Positions 17,873 through 27,745 are shown, counted from the first letter of the stretch. The stretch: DNA of 64,000 nt from Paenibacillus lutimineralis (GCF_003991425.1 NZ_CP034346.1:1277501-1341500); one strand, 5' to 3'. Made by a program: numbers and translations. The notes: generated from the letters alone by a model not told the origin.

Positions 17873-19189
17873 TTATCCTTTCTTCGTCATGATTTTACCG
17901 ACGATCCACTGCACAATAAAGGCGAAAATAAATGCGTCCAATGCCGGAACTCTCGTCAGCTCGAACCAGCCAAATCCGTCTGGAGCAGCTGTTGTCATAT
18001 AAGCGAAGAACGTAGCCGCAACCCAAACCACTAAGGAACGAATAACCCAGTTCTTGTTGCGGTCAATCCCTTCAAAGGTGAATTTCTTGGCATTCACGAG
18101 CAGATATTCTGCGGTGTAGATCCCGCCGATTGGTGAGACAAAGCTCGTAATTACATTCAGGAAAGACAAGAATTTATCGTAGATGCCGAACACGGCGAGC
18201 AATGTAGCAATAAGACCAGCAATGACCGTAATCAGCTTCTTCGGAATCCGGTTGAATACGACGGAGAATCCGAGCGATGCCGAATATAGATTGTTCGTAT
18301 TCGTGGTCCACTGCGCTAGCGTTAAGACGATAATGGCGGGAAGTCCCAACCCCAGCATAATGAAAATATTCGTCAGATCATCTGTATCCATTAACCGGGA
18401 CAAGAAAATAGCGATGACGGTCATGAAGCTGTTGCCAACGAAGAAGCCGATAAAAGCAGCGGTGACCGCATGCTTCGGAGTACGTGCCCAGCGGGCAATG
18501 TCCGGTGAGAGCACCGTGCCGACAATAAAGATTCCGATAACTAAGGAGATCGCCGTCCCCATCGGAATTGGTGAACCACTGATCGGTACCCAGATGGCAG
18601 AAGAGCCTTGTTGATGGAAAGCTGTAAAAATAGCAATAGCAATAAAGATGACCAATAGAGGCACCGACCAGGTGCTTAACCGCTCAATCGAACGATATCC
18701 CCAAATGGCCGTCGACATCATCAGCACCCCGCCGATGAATGAGAGCAAGCCTAGGGACAAATCGATTCCCCATAATTTATGAAAAGCCGTCTGCATATTC
18801 GAAGCGAAGAATCCGGCCTGCACCCCAAACCAACCGAGTGAGAAAACACCCAGAACAACCGACACAACACGTGCGCCCATATTGCCGAATAAGAAGCGGC
18901 TAATCATCGCCGTAGATAATCCTGTCTTGGCTCCGACATAAGCACAAAGTGCGCCGATGAGCCCAAGAATAAGCGAACCGACCATAGTGGCAGTAAGCGA
19001 GTCGGCAAGATTCATGCCGTTGCCCAGCTCCGCCCCCAGGAACATGGCTGATAGATCAATTCCGATTGCAATCCAGACTAGCGCCATGGACAGCCATTTT
19101 TTCCGCAGATGCGCGGGAACGGGCTCTCTCTCAAAATCTTGCGTCTTTGAATCATTACTGTGTACTTGACTTACTTCTACCTCTGACAT
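17873..19189 (-). CDS. NCS1-family (cytosine permease-like) transporter
   Basis: A 438-residue membrane protein with about 12 hydrophobic helices. Its CodB-like features include LVWIAIGIDLSAMFLGAELGNGM near the start, GWFGVQAGFFASNMQ, and SPDIARWARTPKHA. NCS1 carriers import nucleobases, hydantoins and related rings by cation symport. The start used (MSEVEVSQ) has AAGGGGATGGGAG upstream; the longer frame to 19249 lacks a ribosome site. Its place between TetR and DUF917/HyuA suggests it imports the compound those proteins degrade. Confidence 0.87.
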   Translation of the reverse strand: MSEVEVSQVHSNDSKTQDFEREPVPAHLRKKWLSMALVWIAIGIDLSAMFLGAELGNGMNLADSLTATMVGSLILGLIGALCAYVGAKTGLSTAMISRFLFGNMGARVVSVVLGVFSLGWFGVQAGFFASNMQTAFHKLWGIDLSLGLLSFIGGVLMMSTAIWGYRSIERLSTWSVPLLVIFIAIAIFTAFHQQGSSAIWVPISGSPIPMGTAISLVIGIFIVGTVLSPDIARWARTPKHAVTAAFIGFFVGNSFMTVIAIFLSRLMDTDDLTNIFIMLGLGLPAIIVLTLAQWTTNTNNLYSASLGFSVVFNRIPKKLITVIAGLIATLLAVFGIYDKFLSFLNVITSFVSPIGGIYTAEYLLVNAKKFTFEGIDRNKNWVIRSLVVWVAATFFAYMTTAAPDGFGWFELTRVPALDAFIFAFIVQWIVGKIMTKKG

Positions 19190-19208
19190 TCTCCCATCCC
19201 CTTGATGT

Positions 19209-19793
19209 TCATCTAGTAGTCGCTCCGTTCCAATACATCTCAAATGCATGGTTCAGCTTGCGCTCATAAACTTCTCTGGAGGTGTAATAGAAATATTGCA
19301 TACTTAATCCATCCATCAAGTTGAGGAAAGCATCAACTAATAGCTGCACAGGTTGTTCGCGAATAACGCCTTCTTCGATTCCTTGCTTGATCAACTGCTC
19401 AATGATGTTCGTAAGCAGCTCGTCCGATTGCAGAAACGCTTCCTCGATCGTCTCCTTCAGAAATGTCGGCGGAAAAATCACATACCGCAGTACGATCAAG
19501 CTTGCTTCCGGATTCTGCTGATAGAATTCATACTGTCTCGTCAGAACTCGGTGGAGACTCTCCTTCGCACCAAATGATCTCTGGTCCTTGAGCAGCTCCT
19601 GAATGAACGTATTGTACAGCTGCATCGCTTCACGAAAGACAGTCATGAATAAATCCTCTTTGTTCTCGTAAAACGCATAAATCGCCGGCGTCTTTACGCC
19701 TACTTCCTTGGCAATTTCAGAGAGCGCTGTACCGTCGTACCCTTTCTCTCCAAAAAGCTTCATCGCTGCTTCTCTCAACCTATTTCTGGTCAT
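19209..19793 (-). CDS. TetR-family repressor
   Basis: A 194-residue regulator. The N-terminal TetR HTH reads REAAMKLFGEKGYDGTALSEIAKEVGVKTPAIYAFYENKEDLF. The helical C-terminal domain holds the ligand and dimer surfaces. It is the first gene of the permease/DUF917/HyuA operon, with 19 nt to the permease, so it is probably autoregulated. An 18-bp perfect palindrome lies 22 nt upstream of the start and is the likely operator. An alternative GTG 12 nt upstream sits too close to GGAG. Confidence 0.88.
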   Translation of the reverse strand: MTRNRLREAAMKLFGEKGYDGTALSEIAKEVGVKTPAIYAFYENKEDLFMTVFREAMQLYNTFIQELLKDQRSFGAKESLHRVLTRQYEFYQQNPEASLIVLRYVIFPPTFLKETIEEAFLQSDELLTNIIEQLIKQGIEEGVIREQPVQLLVDAFLNLMDGLSMQYFYYTSREVYERKLNHAFEMYWNGATTR

Positions 19794-19814
19794 GAATATT
19801 CTCACACTCCGAAC

Positions 19815-19832
19815 TTAATTAACGTTAATTAA
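19815..19832. promoter_or_regulatory. Palindromic operator candidate for the TetR regulator
   Basis: TTAATTAACGTTAATTAA is a perfect 18-bp palindrome centred at 19823/19824, immediately upstream of the tetR-type gene. The length and position fit a TetR dimer site. Confidence 0.65.
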
Positions 19833-20000
19833 AAAGTAATATACATCCAAATGAATAAAAATACAATAGTTTTTTTAAAAATACACGACCTGGAAAGTTA
19901 GGAGCGTGGAGGAAAGAATCTCGGGGCAATGGGAATCTACTATTTTATGTTATAATGTAGAACAAATGTTCCATAATAGGAATGCGGGTGAAGAGATTAA

Positions 20001-22292
20001 ATGAAGAATCAAGTAAAAATCGCCGTAAGGCCACTAGTTGAATATGTATTCCGCAGCGGGGATCTGGACAGCGGGTTCAGGACAGGAACAGCCTTGACCG
20101 AAGGGACGAAGGCGCATCAGCAGGTACAGCGGAGCTACGGCGAAGCAGATCAGAAGGAAGTATATCTAGCAGCGGAGATTCCCTATGGAGATCTGCTGTT
20201 CGTCATAGAGGGAAGATGCGATGGGCTGCTGGTTCTGGAGGACGGATCGGTGATGATCGATGAGATCAAATCGAGCTCCAGCGACATTCCAGCGGCGATG
20301 GAGGAGAGCTATCCGGTTCATTGGGCACAGTCTAAATGCTACGCCTATATGTATGCGAGAGAGCACGGAGCCAAGCGAATGAAGGTTCAACTGACTTATG
20401 TGCAGGTTATAACAGGAGAACAGCGACGGTTCCAACAGGAAGTGGATTTTACCGAACTGGAGGCTTTTGTAAATGAGATCATTGAGCAGTACGCGCCTTA
20501 TGCACAAATGCTTCGAGATCATCAGATTGCAAGGGACAAGAGCATTGGCGAGTTGGATTTCCCGTTTGCGTCATACCGGGACGGACAGCGCAAATTGGCG
20601 GGCGCGGTCTATAAGGTGATCGGCGAGAGGGTGCATTTATTTGCCAAGGCCCCAACGGGAATCGGCAAGACGATCTCGACGACTTTTCCAGCAGTGAAGG
20701 CGATGGGAGATGGGCGGCTGGAGCGTATTTTCTATTTAACGGCCAAGACGATTACCCGTACAGCTGCGGAGCATACGTTCTCTTTGCTGCAAGCCAAAGG
20801 TTTACATCTGCATGTAGTTACGATTACTGCCAAGGAGAAGATCTGCCCTCAGGACCGAGTGAGCTGTCGTAAGGAGGATTGCCCCTTCGCGGACGGGTAT
20901 TATGATCGGATTAACGGGGCTGTTCTTGATATATTGGCGAATGAGACGCTGATCGGACGTAAGACGATTGAAGAGTATGCGCGCAAGCATCGGGTATGTC
21001 CCTTTGAGTTCTCGCTTGATCTTGCCTATGCAGCGGATGTGGTGATTTGTGATTATAACTATATTTTCGATCCGAGAGTATCTTTGAAAAGAATGTTCGC
21101 AGAGTCCAAGAGCCGCACCGCGTTGTTGATCGATGAGGCTCATAATTTGGTGGACCGGGCACGCGAGATGTATTCGGCGTCTCTGAATAAAGGAGATTTC
21201 CTAAGTTTACAGCGGGTGTATAAAAGCCTTAATGCGGAGGTGCATCAGGCTGCTAAGGCCGTGAATGGCTTCTTCATTCAATTGCGTAAAGATGCCGTGG
21301 ATTCGGGCAGGAAGGAGCAAGTATCCCAGCAGGTTCCGGCGCAGTTGATTGAACAAGTTGAGTATTTCATTCTTGCCGCGGAGCAGGAGCTGAGTTTACG
21401 TCAAGATGGGGAACAAGGGCAACTTCTGTTGCAGACGTATTTCACAGCACAGAGCTTCGTCAGGATCAGCAAGCTGTATGACGAGAGATTCGTGACCTAT
21501 GCGGAGATCTCCTCAAGGGAAGTGTCTATAAAGCTGTTCTGTCTCGATCCTTCTCATCTGCTACGGGAGATGGGTAAGGGCTACTGTTCGCATATATACT
21601 TCTCGGCGACGTTAACACCGATGTCTTATTATCGGGATATGCTGGGGGCGAGGGAGCAGGACTATACATTATCGTTACCCACACCCTTCCATCGCGAACA
21701 GCTTGAGGTACAAATCGAGCCGTTGTCCACGCGCTATCATGACCGTGAGGGAACGAAGCTACAAGTGGCAGAGCTGCTTAGACGGATGATGGCTGGGCGT
21801 TCGGGCAATTATCTGTTCTTTTTCCCTTCCTATGCTTATATGAATCTGGTCTATGAAGCATTTATCGCTAATTTTGCCGATGAGCTAGGATTGCGCTTAA
21901 TGCTGCAGCGGGGGGATATGACGGAAGAAGAACGGGAGGGCTTTCTGGCGGCGTTTGATGCTGACAATGAGGGGAATTTGGCTGGCTTTGCGGTCATGGG
22001 CGGCATTTTCTCCGAGGGAATTGATCTGGTCGGCGATCGTCTGACAGGCGTAGCGATTATCGGAGTAGGCTTGCCGCAGATCGGTTTGGAACGGAATATT
22101 ATCCGCGATTACTTCAATAGCGGAGGCAAGAACGGGTTCGACTATGCCTATGTCTATCCCGGGATGAACAAGGTGCTGCAGGCCGGAGGCCGTCTCATCC
22201 GTACCGAGACGGATCAAGGGAGACTGTTGTTGATTGACGACCGTTACCTGCAGTCGCATTATGCGGGGCTGTTGCCGGAGGAGTGGAGGTAG
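20001..22292 (+). CDS. RecB-like nuclease fused to DinG/XPD-type DNA helicase
   Basis: A 763-residue fusion. Residues 1-170 carry a PD-(D/E)XK (Cas4/RecB-like) nuclease: FVIEGRCDGLLVLEDGSVMIDEIKSS. The helicase part has Walker A APTGIGKT near 217, a cysteine set (KICPQDRVSC..EDCPF..HRVCPF, residues about 280-333) matching the XPD/DinG iron-sulphur domain, the DEAH box LLIDEAHN near 375, and C-terminal motifs SEGIDLVGDRL and QAGGRLIRTETDQG. It belongs to COG1199 and probably processes 5'-tailed DNA during repair. It has its own upstream region and no operon partners. Confidence 0.9.
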   Translation: MKNQVKIAVRPLVEYVFRSGDLDSGFRTGTALTEGTKAHQQVQRSYGEADQKEVYLAAEIPYGDLLFVIEGRCDGLLVLEDGSVMIDEIKSSSSDIPAAMEESYPVHWAQSKCYAYMYAREHGAKRMKVQLTYVQVITGEQRRFQQEVDFTELEAFVNEIIEQYAPYAQMLRDHQIARDKSIGELDFPFASYRDGQRKLAGAVYKVIGERVHLFAKAPTGIGKTISTTFPAVKAMGDGRLERIFYLTAKTITRTAAEHTFSLLQAKGLHLHVVTITAKEKICPQDRVSCRKEDCPFADGYYDRINGAVLDILANETLIGRKTIEEYARKHRVCPFEFSLDLAYAADVVICDYNYIFDPRVSLKRMFAESKSRTALLIDEAHNLVDRAREMYSASLNKGDFLSLQRVYKSLNAEVHQAAKAVNGFFIQLRKDAVDSGRKEQVSQQVPAQLIEQVEYFILAAEQELSLRQDGEQGQLLLQTYFTAQSFVRISKLYDERFVTYAEISSREVSIKLFCLDPSHLLREMGKGYCSHIYFSATLTPMSYYRDMLGAREQDYTLSLPTPFHREQLEVQIEPLSTRYHDREGTKLQVAELLRRMMAGRSGNYLFFFPSYAYMNLVYEAFIANFADELGLRLMLQRGDMTEEEREGFLAAFDADNEGNLAGFAVMGGIFSEGIDLVGDRLTGVAIIGVGLPQIGLERNIIRDYFNSGGKNGFDYAYVYPGMNKVLQAGGRLIRTETDQGRLLLIDDRYLQSHYAGLLPEEWR

Positions 22293-22866
22293 AGGGGAAC
22301 GGGAATTAATCGTTTAGTATAAAGAACTTGGACATAAATTGGCCAGGTTCTTTATTTAATAGTGGCTTAAGTTTGTTGAGTACGTGAAGCGTGTGCGAAG
22401 CAAGTGAAAAGTAACGAAAATCGTTGGAAAATCATATATGAAAGGGAACAAGGGTTGGTTAATATTGCTATATATGGAGGCGTTCAAAATATCCCTCTCT
22501 TTGCCAGAAAGACCTGCGACGAGGTCATTCAAGGATGGGCGGCCGCGATATACGAGTTTGGTTTTCTTCATGGTCGTTGTAGTTGCAATGTTTGTACTCG
22601 CCTCGCATATCAAAAGCCTGTAAATATGCAGTTATTTCGCAAATATTACGCCCCGGGAGGTGAAATTTCTGCAAAACTGCAGTTTTTTTCTCTGGCTCGC
22701 CTTGAACCTAAGGGAAGTGATGTAAAAAAGATGCATATTTGCAGGAATATAGTGATTCTAGCTGATTTGGGGTGGTAAAGCCTGCATATTTGCAGCTTTT
22801 TAAGTTTTACAAGGGCAAGGGGGTTATTCCTCGACGCAATATTACTTCAAGCAAGGAGACTGTATA
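22293..22866. other. Intergenic region with a cluster of TGCATATTTGCAG-type repeats
   Basis: No convincing gene. Overlapping frames on both strands (22356-22778) have no protein-like character. From about 22620 to 22800 there are four imperfect copies of a palindromic motif: AATATGCAGTTATTTCGCAAATATT, TGCAAAACTGCAG, TGCATATTTGCAG (twice, the second followed by CTTTTTAAG). Confidence 0.55.
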
Positions 22867-23508
22867 ATGGCGATACGACTACATTGGGGCCGAAATATGG
22901 AGCGCTGGAAGAAACAAGAAAGATTAATTAATAAGAGCCCCACGATCATTTCCAACAACTGTACTGCCGGCATCATATACCACGATTTGAACATCAGGTT
23001 CACATCCCCGACTATTAATTTGTGTTTTCCTCCAGAAGACTTCTTAAGATATATTCATTATTTAACAGACTATTCGAACTCAGAATTAGTTGAAGAAAGA
23101 GATCCAGCGGTATCCTACCCGATTGGCGTTTTACATAACCAATTTGGAGAAGTAAGGATTCATTTCATGCATTACCGATCCTTTAGAGCGGCTAAAGAAA
23201 AGTGGGAGGAACGTACACGTCGAATAGACTATGACAACATTTATATTATTATGGACGCAGGAATGGATTGCCCCCGCGAAATATTGGAGCAGTTCAATCA
23301 GTTAGAGTATTCCAACAAAGTTATACTTACCAATGGCAAAGTGGATAACGTTCAATCATTCTTTCCGATGACTTTTTACGATGAGAGGTATTTTTTCGGA
23401 AAAATGCTGTCATATAAGAGTTGGTTCAGTTCCAAAAGATATTTGGATGAATTTGATTATGTTCATTTTTTGAATACAGGGGAGATCCCCGATGGGGCTT
23501 GTCAGTGA
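22867..23508 (+). CDS. DUF1919 family protein
   Basis: A 213-residue protein with the DUF1919 core: TIISNNCTAGIIYHDLNIRFTSPTINLCFPPEDFLRY, then PIGVLHNQFGEVRIHFMHY, EKWEERTRRIDYDNIYIIMD, and PMTFYDERYFFGKMLSYK. DUF1919 proteins occur in polysaccharide clusters and are thought to be glycan-related, but no activity is established. Here it stands alone, ended by a large hairpin. A decayed relative of this gene lies at 60424, so the genome had at least two copies. Confidence 0.85.
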   Translation: MAIRLHWGRNMERWKKQERLINKSPTIISNNCTAGIIYHDLNIRFTSPTINLCFPPEDFLRYIHYLTDYSNSELVEERDPAVSYPIGVLHNQFGEVRIHFMHYRSFRAAKEKWEERTRRIDYDNIYIIMDAGMDCPREILEQFNQLEYSNKVILTNGKVDNVQSFFPMTFYDERYFFGKMLSYKSWFSSKRYLDEFDYVHFLNTGEIPDGACQ

Positions 23509-23538
23509 TATCATGATTCTGAGAGGCATGAGCTGAAA

Positions 23539-23603
23539 AGCAACTGGCATTCTTGGAGTTGGATTTGTTACAATGTCCAACTTTGAAAGAATGCCAGTTG
23601 TTG
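23539..23603. terminator. Large terminator hairpin between convergent genes
   Basis: Outer stem CAACTGGCATTCTT / AAGAATGCCAGTTG and inner stem GTTGGA / TCCAAC, followed by TTGTTTT. Confidence 0.7.
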
Positions 23604-23623
23604 TTTTAAATACAATATTTATC

Positions 23624-24346
23624 TTAAGAAAGCTGGGCTTGTCTTGCTTCTGTGACGGAAATCCAGCCCTCCAAATTGTTCGTGCAGACGAGCAGGTCAG
23701 GATACTCGGACCATACCCGAAGGGAGGCTTCATCATCAGGAGTCCAAACCATCAGCCGGACGTCTTCTTCGCGGCAGCGTTCGATGAAGGACGGAGTAAC
23801 ATATACATGCTTAACGGACAAATATTTGCCGTGAAGCTGCGCGAGATAAGGGAAGAGGGAAGCCGAAGCTCCATAAGAGATCAGGCCTATGGCGATCTCG
23901 GAGTCGAGCTCTCTTACCCGTTCGATGGAGTAATGATCGAAGGAGGAGAGAATCACCTGATCCTTCATACCTAGGCGATTAATGACATCCAGCACAGTCT
24001 GCTCCAGGCCGGGCATGGCATCCCCAGTTTGCTTCAGCTCGATATCGACGGTCAGTCGATCCTTCAAGAGCAGCAGCGCTTCCTCCAAAGTCGGAATTCG
24101 CTCCCCGTCTCCGGCATCCAGCTGCTTCAATTCTTGCAATGTATAAGAACGGACCAGGCCTAGCCCGTTCGTCGTTCTGTCCAAGGTCGCGTCATGGATA
24201 ACCACAGGTACGCCATCGCTCGTTAATTGCACGTCCAGTTCTAGATGATCGAAGCCTAATTCGAGTGCGGCCCGGAAGCCGCGCAGCGTATTTTCCGGAT
24301 GCTTATGTGGGTAGCCACGGTGAGCAATTCCATGTATTTTAGACAT
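23624..24346 (-). CDS. Glycerophosphodiester phosphodiesterase
   Basis: A 240-residue cytoplasmic GDPD with the full catalytic pattern: AHRGYPHKHPENTLRGF, LELDVQLTSDGVPVVIHD, LDRTTNG, DIELK and VMVWTPDD-like segments. It hydrolyses glycerophosphodiesters to glycerol-3-phosphate and an alcohol, needing a divalent metal. It overlaps the HAD phosphatase gene by 8 nt, and both lie downstream of an ABC importer and glpP on the same strand. An UgpQ-like role on imported glycerophosphodiesters is the natural inference. Confidence 0.92.
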   Translation of the reverse strand: MSKIHGIAHRGYPHKHPENTLRGFRAALELGFDHLELDVQLTSDGVPVVIHDATLDRTTNGLGLVRSYTLQELKQLDAGDGERIPTLEEALLLLKDRLTVDIELKQTGDAMPGLEQTVLDVINRLGMKDQVILSSFDHYSIERVRELDSEIAIGLISYGASASLFPYLAQLHGKYLSVKHVYVTPSFIERCREEDVRLMVWTPDDEASLRVWSEYPDLLVCTNNLEGWISVTEARQAQLS

Positions 24347-25202
24347 TTCTCATACCTCCAGCTTCTCTATATAATTTCGAAAATTGCGGATCAACAGCTT
24401 CTATATAACGTTCCATTGCTTCCAATACTCCCTCGCTATAGCTAGCCCCACAGACATAGTCGGCAGCTTGCTTCAATTCATCCGGACTGTTAGCAACAGC
24501 TACACCAATACCCGCCGCTTCTAGCATTGGCAGATCATTGAGCTGGTTCCCGATGGCCATCACTTGATCCAATGGAATGTCCAGCGTTGCTGCTAATCTC
24601 TGCAGGGCAGTACCTTTGCTGACTTGGCCTGGAACCAACTCGAGATAATTGTCCTCCGATTGAAAAGCAGCGATAGAGGAGTGAAGTGCCGGAGGACGGT
24701 CTGCGAACTCGGCAAACAAACGGCGACTTAGTTCAACCGGGCCGAGCAAAATCGCCTTTTCAATCTCCGTGCCGGATTCCTGGATTTCATGCAGATTGAA
24801 GAGAGAGCAAGTAACGCCTTCTTTTCGTTCATAAGCAGCGATATTTATATTTCTAGCCAAGGTCTGTACCTCGTCCCCGCAAAAAAGCAGCACATCTAGC
24901 CCGGACTGATCCGCTGCGTTAAGCAGATTATATAGGCTGGCTAGGGAAATGCCGGAGCGTTCAAGCGGCATCCCGTTAGCCTGGGCCAATACGGCGCCGT
25001 TGCAGAGAATGATCGGTAGATCGAGTCCCAGCTGCTGAATAATCGGGCGCGCTGTAATAAAAGGCCGTCCAGTCGCCAGTGTGAAGCAGCCTCCCCGGCT
25101 GACGTACTCACGAATGGCAGTTGCTGTAGAGCTTGGCAAGGCATGATCGGCGGAGAGCAATGTACCGTCCAAATCGCTAACGATGAGTCGAATTGGATTC
25201 AC
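24339..25202 (-). CDS. Cof-type HAD-superfamily phosphatase
   Basis: Motif I IVSDLDGTLLSADH, motif II TLATGRP and motif IV GNQLNDLPMLEAAGIGVAVANS define a Cof/YidA-like HAD-IIB phosphatase of about 287 residues. Substrates are small phosphorylated metabolites. GTG at 25202 lies 9 nt after AGAAGGG; an in-frame ATG at 25211 directly abuts that site and is less likely. The gene overlaps the GDPD gene, so coupled translation is expected; dephosphorylating glycerol-3-phosphate or a related ester would fit. Confidence 0.85.
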   Translation of the reverse strand: MNPIRLIVSDLDGTLLSADHALPSSTATAIREYVSRGGCFTLATGRPFITARPIIQQLGLDLPIILCNGAVLAQANGMPLERSGISLASLYNLLNAADQSGLDVLLFCGDEVQTLARNINIAAYERKEGVTCSLFNLHEIQESGTEIEKAILLGPVELSRRLFAEFADRPPALHSSIAAFQSEDNYLELVPGQVSKGTALQRLAATLDIPLDQVMAIGNQLNDLPMLEAAGIGVAVANSPDELKQAADYVCGASYSEGVLEAMERYIEAVDPQFSKLYREAGGMRNV

Positions 25203-25929
25203 GAACAACATCCCTTCTGTTATAGGTCTTCCGCGTCAGTTAGAAGGTTGTCTCTATTCTCCACCGTAACTTGTGCGGCTTAAGAGGCAGCATGAGCCAA
25301 TTAAACTTCTGTACATATCAAACTAGTACCTTACTAACTTGCCTAAGTGTAAAAAGTGCAACTAAATGAGTGACGATCAGCACCAACGATGTTTTAGTTA
25401 TAAAATGTACACTTAAAATTCCTGTTTTCACCCATTCTACGAACACGCGCGGGTTTTAAATGTACTAAATCCACTTATTATCGCCATAGCCCTCTGATTA
25501 GAGATTTTAAGTGTAGCTTATCCACTTATTTGGGCCGACGCACGGGTGTTTCTCTTGTAGAGAATCACAGGAATACAGGATCATAAGATCACAGGATCGC
25601 AGGATCACTGGAGCGTAAATAAGTGCTTATTTACAACTATTCCAGCCAATTATGAGCTCAATCCAGCATATAAGTGCTGTTATGCACTTATTTAGGCTGC
25701 CTCCGCTCAAAACCGGGTCGAATTCGACAAATAGTTGTATAATCGCAGTTATTTGTTGATTTTCATGGCGTTCTGTCCAAATAAGTGTGCTGCAGCAGCT
25801 ATTTTTTCTGTATGAAGAGATACACACATGATCAGGCAATGTAATATCCCAATGGGGCTATCAATGGTCGGTTCTGCTGTCGTGCTGGCTTATTTGTAAT
25901 TGAACCGTTGATGGGTATATGCACTTCCG
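25203..25929. other. Intergenic region rich in AAGTG/CACTT short repeats
   Basis: No gene seen. Between about 25340 and 25810 the motifs AAGTG, CACTTA and ATAAGTG recur many times in both orientations (for example TGTACACTTAAAA, TCCACTTATTTGG, AAATAAGTGCTTATTT, TGCACTTATTTAGG, AATAAGTGTGC). A run near 25575-25612 repeats CACAGGATCA-like units. Confidence 0.55.
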
Positions 25930-26787
25930 TTATTTAAATGTCGAATTAGCCATAGCCGAGACGATATGCTTCTGCATGATCGTAAATACGAGCACGATCG
26001 GGATGATCGCCATGACACTGGCGGCCATGATGATGTGGAAGTACATCGCTTCGTCCCCGGCGATCGAGTCGCGCAGCATGGCGATGCCGACCGACAGCAC
26101 GCGCATATTGTTCGTGTTGGTCATAATCAGTGGCCAGAAGTAAGAGTTCCAGGATGAGATGAAAGTCAGCACCCCGAGCGTAACCACCGTCGGCTTAGCC
26201 ATCGGCAGCAGGATGCGATAGAGTATCGTGAATCTGCCGGCACCGTCGACTCGGGCGGCTTCCAGCACATCGTTGTTAAGCGACTTGAACGCCTGCCGCA
26301 GCAGGAAGATTCCGTAAGCCGAGGCTCCGCTTGGAACGATGAGCGCCCAGAACGTATCGAGCCAGTGTACCTTCGACATCATGACATAGACTGGTACGAA
26401 GGTAACCTGATCCGGCACGATGAGCGCGGCCAGGACGAGGAAGAACAGCACTTCCTTGCCCCAGAACCTTCCCTTGGCGAAAGCGAAGGCCGCCATCAGT
26501 GCAACATTGAGCTGGAGAATGACGATACCGACTGACATGACCAGTGTATTCATGAAGAAGCGGGCATAGGGAATGACCCGGAACGCTTCGGCATAATTGC
26601 TCCAATGGAATGACTTGGGCCATAGCGTTGGCACAGCCAGCCGCATCTCCGCTTGTGTCTTGAAGGAGCTGATCAGAAGCCAATAGATCGGGAAAAAGAT
26701 CAGAACAGTCACCGCAACGCCAAGCATCGTACGCAGGGTGAAACGCAGACGGTGCTGCTTCTCCCCGGCCATTCTGCTATCCCTCAT
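25930..26787 (-). CDS. ABC transporter permease, MalG/UgpE type
   Basis: A 285-residue inner-membrane permease with six hydrophobic helices and the EAA loop (EAARVDGAGRFTILYRILLPMAKP) that docks the ATPase. The N-terminal PTLWPKSFHWSNYAEAF is typical of MalG/UgpE carbohydrate permeases. It overlaps the partner permease by 11 nt and is the last gene of the transporter operon. No ATP-binding gene is nearby, so a shared MsmX/UgpC-like ATPase elsewhere is expected. Confidence 0.9.
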   Translation of the reverse strand: MRDSRMAGEKQHRLRFTLRTMLGVAVTVLIFFPIYWLLISSFKTQAEMRLAVPTLWPKSFHWSNYAEAFRVIPYARFFMNTLVMSVGIVILQLNVALMAAFAFAKGRFWGKEVLFFLVLAALIVPDQVTFVPVYVMMSKVHWLDTFWALIVPSGASAYGIFLLRQAFKSLNNDVLEAARVDGAGRFTILYRILLPMAKPTVVTLGVLTFISSWNSYFWPLIMTNTNNMRVLSVGIAMLRDSIAGDEAMYFHIIMAASVMAIIPIVLVFTIMQKHIVSAMANSTFK

Positions 26788-27745
26788 AGTGCACCTGCTT
26801 TCTGCTGACGAGCCATTGGGTGATCGTCAGTACAAGGATGATGACGAATAAGATCATGACCAGTGCCGAGGCTCTGCCAGTCTTGAATTCCGTGAAGGCC
26901 ATCGTGTAGATCCAATAGACAATCGCATTCGTTGCTTGCAGCGGTCCGCCGTTGGTCATAATGTCGATGGACTGGAACACCTGCATGGACGAGATAAAGG
27001 TCGTAATGACAAGGAATAGCGTCATTGGCGACAGCAACGGCAGCGTAATATACCGGAAGCGGCTCAGCCCGGATGCGCCGTCGATTGCGGCGGCCTCATA
27101 ATATTCATTCGGGATGCCGCGCATGCCGGAGATGAACAGCATCATGGCGAAGCCGACGCCTTTCCAGACTGAGACCGCGACTAGTGCGGGCAGCGCCGTG
27201 GATGGGTTGGTCAACCACTGGATCGGTTCAAATCCCATGAGATCAGTGACACGATTAAGCAAACCGTATTGTCCATTGTAAATCCAGGTAAATACCATCG
27301 CTGCAATGACCATGGAGATATAATGCGGCATGAAGATAATCCCGCGCATGACCGCATACATTTTAGAGCGAAACACGTTAAAAAGAAGCGCCAGCATCAG
27401 GCCGATCGTCAAGGTTAGCACGACATCCAGCAGCGTGTAATGTAGGGTGACCTTAAGCGACTGGTACAGATCCTCATTCTTGAACAGCTTGACATAGTTG
27501 TCCGTGCCGACGAATTTCTTCACCGGCTTGGTCATATTCCAGTTCGTGAAGCTGATATAGACCGAGTTCATCAGTGGGTAATACAAGAACACGCCAAGGA
27601 AAATCAGCGCCGGGACGGCAAACACGAAGTCTTTGGCTTTCTCTATCCATTGAAGATACTTCTTACTGGTGTGAGGAGAGACGTCCGCCTTGGCGGTCGT
27701 CTCCCTGATCAATTGAGCAGATTGCGAATTGCTGTTCATCATCAT
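26777..27745 (-). CDS. ABC transporter permease, MalF/UgpA type
   Basis: A 322-residue permease with six membrane helices, beginning FVFAVPALIFLGVFLYYPLMNSVYISFTNWN. The ATPase-docking EAA loop reads YYEAAAIDGASGLSRFRYITLPLLSP. It overlaps both its neighbours, so binding protein, UgpA-like and UgpE-like proteins are translated from one message. Three consecutive ATGs make the exact start uncertain by up to two codons. Confidence 0.9.
   Translation of the reverse strand: MMMNSNSQSAQLIRETTAKADVSPHTSKKYLQWIEKAKDFVFAVPALIFLGVFLYYPLMNSVYISFTNWNMTKPVKKFVGTDNYVKLFKNEDLYQSLKVTLHYTLLDVVLTLTIGLMLALLFNVFRSKMYAVMRGIIFMPHYISMVIAAMVFTWIYNGQYGLLNRVTDLMGFEPIQWLTNPSTALPALVAVSVWKGVGFAMMLFISGMRGIPNEYYEAAAIDGASGLSRFRYITLPLLSPMTLFLVITTFISSMQVFQSIDIMTNGGPLQATNAIVYWIYTMAFTEFKTGRASALVMILFVIILVLTITQWLVSRKQVHYEG

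Noticed and set aside
22404..22778. 124-codon frame and overlapping frames on both strands
   Set aside because: No ribosome site, no protein-like composition, and the DNA consists of short palindromic repeats.
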